From the NCBI GenBank assembly GCA_018897875.1, contig JAHIKF010000446.1:1-19041 (forward strand): a stretch of 19,041 bases of DNA, read 5' to 3'. The stretch comes from Pseudomonadota bacterium. GTDB taxonomy: Bacteria; Desulfobacterota; Desulfobaccia; Desulfobaccales; 0-14-0-80-60-11. The first letter of the stretch is position 1, and every line of letters begins with the position of its first letter. Below are positions 14,184 to 19,041 of the stretch, piece after piece. A program made the position numbers and the translations under genes. Below the pieces are notes generated by a model. It saw nothing but the letters and a program-made list of their open reading frames with translations. It had not been told where the DNA came from and made no database searches.

Positions 14184-15354
14184 AGCGGATGGCGGATACT
14201 ACTTCCATGCGACTGGCCCGGATTGAAGGGTAGAGGCCAGCCCCCACGCCAATTACCACTGCGAACAGGAAGGCCAGGGTAACTCCGAATAAAAAGAGAT
14301 TTTCCGGTGGGCGACTCTCGATGATGTGACTCAAAATCTCCATCATGATGCGGCCTATCGCGGCCCCCAAGAGGGCCGCCCCCACGCTCAGACAGAGAGC
14401 CTCGGAGAGAAATTGCGCCAAAATATCTCGATCTTCAGCGCCCATGGCCTTCTTCAACCCGATTTCCCGGGTTCGGGAGGTGACCGCGGCCATCATTACA
14501 TTCCAGATGCCGACGCCTCCCAAGAGAAAGGTGGCGCTGGTGGCCAGGTAAATCAAAAACTCGATCCACCAAGCCAGCAACTGGACACGTTTTAAAGCTT
14601 CCCAGGCGACTTCGACGTGAAGCTCCTCGGGGGATTGGTGAGATTTTACGATCCCGGGAATCGCCGCAGCCACGGCGCCCACATCATCCCAGGTGGCGCA
14701 ACGCAGATAGAGACGGTCGGCCAGCAGTCGCCCCGGGAAACGGTCCGCGGCGGTTGTCAGGGGAAGAAACACGGAGTTCGCTAACCCGCTATCGGTAACT
14801 CCTCCCAACACTCCGGAAATCCGATAAATCTCCTGGTTGATCTCCAGGTCTTTGCCTCTGACATGGGTGTCGCCGAACATCTTTTTAGCCAGTTCGGCCC
14901 CCATGACACACTCTCGTTTATGCTGGTTCACGGCGTCAAGGCCGAACAGTTTTCCGGTGAGAGGCCAAAAATTGCGGACCTGCCAGAAACCTTCATCCAC
15001 TGCCAGGACCATAAAGCCGAAGCGCTGGCCTTTGAAGTTGCTGTTTTGGCCATGCTTCGCGGCAGTGAGGCTTAATTCTTTGACTCCGTCGAGGCGCTTG
15101 AGGGCGGTGACGGTTTGCTCCCGGAACCATTGGGGCCGGTAAGACCGCGCATTGTCGAAATAGATTCTTAAGACGGTAACCCCGCCGATCAGGTCAAGAT
15201 TTTCGTTAAAGTTGTTCTTGACCTCCCGGCTCATGGTGACAATATTCAGGAACCCGGCCACGCCCAAAGCAATAGCCAAAACTACCCCCATATAGCGGCG
15301 GCGATGACGTATCACCTGACGCACGCTAACCCGCATGAGGTCATTAAGCTGCAT
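14176..15354 (-). CDS. ABC transporter permease, MacB/FtsX family
   Basis: A 392-residue permease with the MacB layout. One membrane segment near residues 20-40 precedes a large periplasmic domain (about 45-265). Three membrane segments at the C-terminus follow, with the family signatures GGVGIWNVMMAAVTSRTREIGLKKAMGA (near 292-319) and YPSIRASRMEVVSAIRYE at the end. Proteins of this family do not form a classical pore; they drive export of a substrate taken from the periplasm or outer leaflet. The ATG at 15354 lies 32 bases after the enzyme gene and has a weak, distant ribosome site; the Met seven codons in is an alternative start. It pairs with the ATPase it overlaps by eight bases. Confidence 0.92.
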   Translation of the reverse strand: MQLNDLMRVSVRQVIRHRRRYMGVVLAIALGVAGFLNIVTMSREVKNNFNENLDLIGGVTVLRIYFDNARSYRPQWFREQTVTALKRLDGVKELSLTAAKHGQNSNFKGQRFGFMVLAVDEGFWQVRNFWPLTGKLFGLDAVNQHKRECVMGAELAKKMFGDTHVRGKDLEINQEIYRISGVLGGVTDSGLANSVFLPLTTAADRFPGRLLADRLYLRCATWDDVGAVAAAIPGIVKSHQSPEELHVEVAWEALKRVQLLAWWIEFLIYLATSATFLLGGVGIWNVMMAAVTSRTREIGLKKAMGAEDRDILAQFLSEALCLSVGAALLGAAIGRIMMEILSHIIESRPPENLFLFGVTLAFLFAVVIGVGAGLYPSIRASRMEVVSAIRYE

Positions 15355-15386
15355 GAGGCGCGTTTTCCCCTTTAATTAATGGCCAA

Positions 15387-16685
15387 TCAATCGCCTAACA
15401 TGCTGGCGATAGTGCCATTGGCACCGGTATAAGTTGTCGTAAACCCGCTCTCCTCCAGGAAAGAGTCCGGCTGAGTGAAGTCACAAGCCCGGATACGATG
15501 TTTTTTGGCCAATTTTTCCAGGATTTCCAAGACAAAGTTAATCTGACTATCTTTGTGGGTGCTCATGTAAGCGGTGCGGATTACCGCTTGCCCCCGAGGA
15601 ACGGCCGGATAGATGGCGGGCAAAGCAAAAACATCGTGCTCGAACAAGTCACGCGCAAACAGAGCCGCTTTCTCTTCCCCCCCGATGTATATGGGGATGA
15701 TGGGGGATTTGGAATTTTTGGTGATGAGACCGATCTCCCGGTATCCGGCATGGACACGGCGGGTGATATCCCAGAGGCGGGGAACCCGGTCAGGGTCCTC
15801 GTCCAGGATATCCAGGCAGGCCAGAACGGTGGCGGTATTGCTGGCGGGAAGGGCGGCTGAGAAAATAAGCGGCTTGGAATGGTGTCGTATATACTCCAGC
15901 ACCGCCTCGTCATCGGCGGCGATGAATCCACCGATGGAAGCCAGGGCCTTGCTGAAGGTGCCCATAATGAAGTCAACTTCAGGCGTGAGTCCGAAATGAT
16001 CGGCCGTCCCCCTTCCCCCTCGGCCCATCACTCCTAACCCATGGGCGTCATCCAGATAAATGAGCAGGTCCGGATGACTTCTCTTCAGCGCTACCAGTTC
16101 GTCCAGGGGCGATAGATCCCCGGACATGCTGAACACGCCTTCGGTGACCAGGAACAGGCAACCGTTGGCGTTCTTTTGACGGGCGGCCGCTAACTTCCGG
16201 GCCGCCGCGGCCGCATCGTTGTGGGCAAAGGGAATCAGCCGGGCGCGCGAGGCCTGACACCCTTCAAAGATGCTGGCATGGTTTTCCCGGTCACACACGA
16301 TGATGTCCTGGGGGGTCAGCATACAGGCAATAGCCCCCAGATTCGTGGTGAACCCGGTGGCATGGACCACCGCCTTTTTCTTACCGACAAAGGCGGCCAG
16401 TCGATCCTCCAGGGTTTCATGCAAGGTCAAGTTGCCGCACAAGAATCGGGATCCCCCGGGTCCACTACCCCACCGACGTGCAGCCTTGGCCGTTGCCTCA
16501 ATTACTCTGGGATCGTGAGTAAATCCCAGGTAGTCGTTGGACCCAATCATAATCAGACGCCGGCCCGACACCTCCACTTCCGTGCCCCAAGATCGGTCTA
16601 TGGGCCGGAAGTAAGGGTAAAACCCTTGTTCCCTGGCGTCTTGGACCATAAGAGCAAAAGGTTGGCAGCGGTTTCTAAGTTTCAT
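15387..16685 (-). CDS. Serine palmitoyltransferase-like alpha-oxoamine synthase
   Basis: A 432-residue PLP enzyme of the alpha-oxoamine synthase family, which condenses an amino acid with an acyl-thioester. The PLP lysine is Lys246 in GTFSKALASIGGF. PLP-ring His136 lies in ENHASIFEGC, and Asp212-Asp213/His215 form DDAHG. GSGPGGSRFLCG lies at 73-84. The opening GFYPYFRPI (21-29), the GSNDYLGF segment (48-55) and FSAALP (275-280) are much closer to bacterial serine palmitoyltransferases than to BioF or threonine-glycine ligases. The expected product would be a 3-keto long-chain base, but other amino acids or acyl chains cannot be excluded (CqsA-type signal synthases share the fold). A C-terminal tail of about 30 residues is unusual. 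It is the first gene of the seven-gene operon, with a plausible promoter upstream. Confidence 0.85.
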   Translation of the reverse strand: MKLRNRCQPFALMVQDAREQGFYPYFRPIDRSWGTEVEVSGRRLIMIGSNDYLGFTHDPRVIEATAKAARRWGSGPGGSRFLCGNLTLHETLEDRLAAFVGKKKAVVHATGFTTNLGAIACMLTPQDIIVCDRENHASIFEGCQASRARLIPFAHNDAAAAARKLAAARQKNANGCLFLVTEGVFSMSGDLSPLDELVALKRSHPDLLIYLDDAHGLGVMGRGGRGTADHFGLTPEVDFIMGTFSKALASIGGFIAADDEAVLEYIRHHSKPLIFSAALPASNTATVLACLDILDEDPDRVPRLWDITRRVHAGYREIGLITKNSKSPIIPIYIGGEEKAALFARDLFEHDVFALPAIYPAVPRGQAVIRTAYMSTHKDSQINFVLEILEKLAKKHRIRACDFTQPDSFLEESGFTTTYTGANGTIASMLGD

Positions 16686-16725
16686 AAAAGGATTCTACCC
16701 CCTCCCCCTCCGGTAGGTTTACACC

Positions 16726-16754
16726 TTTTTATTTCTATCTTCAGAAAATGTCAA
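16726..16754 (-). promoter_or_regulatory. Candidate promoter of the seven-gene operon
   Basis: On the minus strand, perfect TTGACA (16754-16749), a 17-base spacer and TAAAAA (16731-16726). It lies about 45 bases before the first gene's ATG, followed by a purine-rich GGAGGGGGAGGGGG leader. The match is good at -35 and moderate at -10. Confidence 0.5.
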
Positions 16755-16759
16755 TGAGA

Positions 16760-17215
16760 TTTGTATCAACAAAAAGATCAATTCCCCCATACCACCCATT
16801 GACATCAATGCATCTTACCACACTTGAACCCAATTTTTGACAAAAAAATCTCCTATATGGGGATATATCGGCAAATATTACGAATCGAAACACTTTTATT
16901 AGTTGTCCCCTCCTTCGAAAAAATTTCCCGCCAGGCTTACGTACCGGCCCAGGCTCGGCGGCAGGCGAAATTTACGCCCGCCGTTGCCGGCGAACCCGGC
17001 CTCGGGCCTCTTTCCCCTGGGACTCAGATCCAGAAAACGCCTTAGGCTCGGCGTCCACGGCCGGGGCCCTCGGCCTGAGCTTTAACCGTTAGACCGCGGC
17101 CACAGGTTCAAAGTTAATAAAAATGGCCCGGGCTCCTGTTACCCTGCCCCGGTGCATCCAGATGCCATCCGGCCCTTCGCCCAGACCCGGGGGCAGAATC
17201 CGAACCTGAGAGGCG
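16760..17215. other. Noncoding stretch with GC-rich inverted repeats
   Basis: No supported gene. The left part is AT-rich. From about 16930 it turns GC-rich with short palindromes, for example GCAGGCG-AAATTTA-CGCCCGC near 16960-16982 and GGCCGGGGCCCTCGGCC near 17058-17075. AGGCTCGGCG occurs twice (near 16951 and 17043). Either a cluster of small repeats or a structured untranslated region. Confidence 0.4.
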
Positions 17216-18511
17216 TTATGAGTTATCCGGGACCCCGCCCAACAGGCGTCGTATGGCCCGGGCCTGGCCGGGCGTGATGCTGGGATGGGCATCAGGACAA
17301 AACTTGCCGTATTCCTCCGCCGTGAGGGGCTGGGAAACCGAGGTCCCGCGGTTGAGTTCGACATAGCATTTCCTGGCCAACCGGCTCATCTCCAGGTATT
17401 GGGCGCTCCAGATCGGCAGGCTGCGGAGCTGCCCGCCCACCATCACTGCCAGGATAACCCCCGCCAGGACCTGGGCCCACCGTCGGGACGGCATCCTGAC
17501 GGCCAGCAGGCGCCACGCCGTCCCCACCAGCAGCAGGGCGCCGATCAAGGTAAAGATGTCATAGCGGGCCACAAAAGCCTGACTCACCGACCGCTGATAG
17601 CGGGTCAGGGAGACCAGGAAAAAAGGCAGGAAGTTGGCCAACAGAGCCCAAAGGGCCAAACGTTTATCCGCCCTCTCGCCCCAGAACCAGATTGCCGCCA
17701 AACATGCGGTCAACAAGCCTACCCCGGCGATATAAGCCGGGATGGGAAAGTGGTAATGACCCCAAAACAGATAGAGGAAGGGGGACACCAGGGCGCCGCA
17801 CAGGAGGTGCAAGAGATAGGCGGGGCCGGGCAGACCGGAAAATACCTGAAAATTGCGGCTGGCGGCGGCGTTTAGACCGGCAAACCGGAAATAGCCGACG
17901 GCAAACAGGACGCACACCAGACCGACTACCCCGGCAACGGCCCAGAAGGCTCTCCATGAGACCCGGTCCCCGATGATGAGGATATAGAGAGGTAAAGCCA
18001 GGAGTCCGAGCAGCGGGTAATTGTGAGACAGTATGGACAAGGCGGCGCACACCCCAATGCCCCAGAGCTTGCCGCCCGAGGGGGCGTGCAGATACCGGTC
18101 GGTGATGAGCAGCGCCCCCAGAAAGAACCCCAGGCTTAAAAGATAGCCGAAATAAAAGGCATTCCAGGCAATGGCGTGATGGGCCGCCGACATGGCGTAG
18201 AGCAGGCTCAGGGTCAAAGCCAGGCCAGGCTCCCAGTGCCGCCGACAAAAACTATAGAGCAGAAAAGCATTCACGCCGGTCCCCAGGCAATTGATCAACA
18301 CCAAGATAGAGTACTGTTCCCCGGCAATTTTCACCAAGCCATAGTAAAGCAGGTGAAAGAAGGGGAACCATTGCTCTCCATCCGGAGTGAGGAGGTATTG
18401 TCCGAAAGGACGCTCCGCCATTTGGATGAGGGCAGTCCAATCATCAATAATATAAAAAAAACCCGGTCTCCAGAAGATTATTACCGGCAAAGCCAGCAAC
18501 ACCAGCAACAC
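17216..18511 (-). CDS. Polytopic membrane protein, GT-C glycosyltransferase-like
   Basis: A protein of at least 431 residues with about ten membrane segments. Just after the first segment it has an Asp-Asp pair (residues 23-24, FYIIDDWTALI), then ERPFGQYLLTPDGEQWFPFFHLLYYG, which is the arrangement of GT-C membrane glycosyltransferases. The C-terminal soluble tail is about 75 residues (IWSAQYLEMSRLARKCYVELNRG, then CPDAHPSITPGQARAIRRLLGG). The start is doubtful: GTG at 18511 has no ribosome site and cuts into hydrophobic sequence. The same frame stays open to 18620, coding a plausible N-terminus (QPDKAPNLGASKPAPAAW) but without ATG, GTG or TTG. It is divergent from the glycosyltransferase at 18930 and points the same way as the lipid operon, 530 bases from it. 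It probably adds sugars to lipid-linked material. Confidence 0.7.
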   Translation of the reverse strand: MLLVLLALPVIIFWRPGFFYIIDDWTALIQMAERPFGQYLLTPDGEQWFPFFHLLYYGLVKIAGEQYSILVLINCLGTGVNAFLLYSFCRRHWEPGLALTLSLLYAMSAAHHAIAWNAFYFGYLLSLGFFLGALLITDRYLHAPSGGKLWGIGVCAALSILSHNYPLLGLLALPLYILIIGDRVSWRAFWAVAGVVGLVCVLFAVGYFRFAGLNAAASRNFQVFSGLPGPAYLLHLLCGALVSPFLYLFWGHYHFPIPAYIAGVGLLTACLAAIWFWGERADKRLALWALLANFLPFFLVSLTRYQRSVSQAFVARYDIFTLIGALLLVGTAWRLLAVRMPSRRWAQVLAGVILAVMVGGQLRSLPIWSAQYLEMSRLARKCYVELNRGTSVSQPLTAEEYGKFCPDAHPSITPGQARAIRRLLGGVPDNS

Positions 18512-18929
18512 CAGGAGCGGGTGCCAGGCTGCCGGAGCCGGTTTTGATGCCCCAAGGTTTGGCGCCTTATCCGGCTGTATGTTTGACGGTCTCTGGATGA
18601 CGATTATCCCATCGGTGTTTTAGGAAAATAACTTAAATGTCCCCGGGGCCGCAGGCCGCGGCAAAAAAAGATCCAGATAATCTTTTCCGATCTGATCATT
18701 GCTGCCTGTTCGCCGGGGGCCGTCACATTATTACCGTCAACCGGTTTGCATTTTGGGAAAAATCTCTGTATGAACTTCAGGGAATAGGCCGGAGGTATCA
18801 GAAAGAGCTTCCCTGCCCGCTTGGCCTCAAATAGCCAGTTATTGCTGATGTGCAGAAGATTCGTCGGGTCGATCCATTCAAAGCATTATTAACCTATTCC
18901 TATAGCAGGTAATCAGGAGAAAGGGAAGT
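18512..18929. other. Divergent intergenic region
   Basis: Apart from the open N-terminal extension of the left gene (18512-18619), no gene is supported. GCCGC-AGGCC-GCGGC forms a small hairpin near 18648-18662 followed by an A-run. No clear promoter for the right-hand gene could be fixed; TATAGC at about 18900 is a weak -10. Confidence 0.35.
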
Positions 18930-19041
18930 ATGTTGGCCGGGAAAAAAGTGTTGGTGGTCATGCCTGCCTATAACGCCGCCCAAACCCTGGAACGCACCTT
19001 TAAGGACATCCCCTTTGATGTGGTGGATGAAGTCTTGCTGG
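18930..19041 (+). CDS. Family 2 glycosyltransferase, N-terminus (partial)
   Basis: The first 37 residues of a GT-A-fold glycosyltransferase. MLAGKKVLVVMPAYNAAQTLERT gives the first nucleotide-binding strand with the PAYNAAQTL motif of family GT2, and DVVDEVLL the second strand. The remainder is beyond the right edge. AGGAGAAAGGGAAG lies just upstream of the ATG at 18930, a strong ribosome site. These enzymes use nucleotide-sugars at the cytoplasmic membrane face, here probably for polyprenyl-phosphate sugar or surface-polymer synthesis, which fits the GT-C-like protein divergently encoded next to it. Confidence 0.85.
   Translation, partial: MLAGKKVLVVMPAYNAAQTLERTFKDIPFDVVDEVLL

Noticed and set aside
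16824..17045. Plus-strand 73-codon frame after TTGACA at 16837
   Set aside because: No ribosome site, and composition changes abruptly where it enters the GC-rich palindromes; no credible -10 at proper spacing.
17089..17364. Minus-strand 91-codon frame over the end of the GT-C-like gene
   Set aside because: Mostly overlaps the real gene in another frame; no domain and no ribosome site.
18637..18834. Plus-strand 65-codon frame upstream of the right-hand glycosyltransferase
   Set aside because: No ribosome site, starts within a GC palindrome, and has no protein-family features.

Overview
The window looks like a chromosome segment of a strictly anaerobic, GC-rich Gram-negative bacterium, most likely a Desulfobacterota sulfate reducer or syntroph. 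That placement is an inference. It rests on CO dehydrogenase/acetyl-CoA synthase genes with CooC, a cobaltochelatase CbiK with a signal peptide (the exported type known from Desulfovibrio), and outer-membrane proteins that imply a two-membrane envelope. No marker gene fixes the genus.

Layout. (1) 1-2235, minus strand: cooC, then cdhD (corrinoid iron-sulfur protein small subunit), then the N-terminus of the Ni-CO dehydrogenase running off the left edge. This is part of the Wood-Ljungdahl carbonyl branch. A sigma70-like promoter precedes cooC, with a perfect TGTGA-N6-TCACA palindrome at the expected start site. (2) 2484-2634: tRNA-Gln(TTG) with its own promoter. (3) 2725-4248: promoter, cobalamin riboswitch, mutually exclusive antiterminator and terminator, cbiK, and a small unknown gene. 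Corrinoid supply fits the corrinoid-dependent CdhD next door. (4) 4352-6214: promoter and terminator-like leader, a beta-barrel outer-membrane protein, and a small exported protein. (5) 6215-7008: gene-poor stretch packed with palindromic repeats. (6) 7009-7950: GDP-L-fucose synthase. (7) 16685 down to 8196, minus strand: a tight seven-gene operon with a serine palmitoyltransferase-like enzyme, MacB-type ABC permease, ABC ATPase, TolC-like outer-membrane channel, HlyD-like adaptor, GNAT-like acyltransferase and a GT-C-like membrane protein. (8) 17216-18511, minus strand: a second GT-C-like membrane protein. (9) 18930 to the right edge: start of a family 2 glycosyltransferase.

The most interesting part is the seven-gene operon. 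It puts a long-chain-base-type synthase in one transcription unit with a possible N-acyltransferase, a possible glycosyltransferase and a complete inner-to-outer-membrane ABC efflux route. The parsimonious reading is synthesis, modification and export of an alpha-oxoamine-derived (sphingolipid-like) lipid or signal. The enzyme families are read from sequence; the joint function is inferred. Flanking fucose-synthase and glycosyltransferase genes suggest a broader cell-surface glycan/lipid region.
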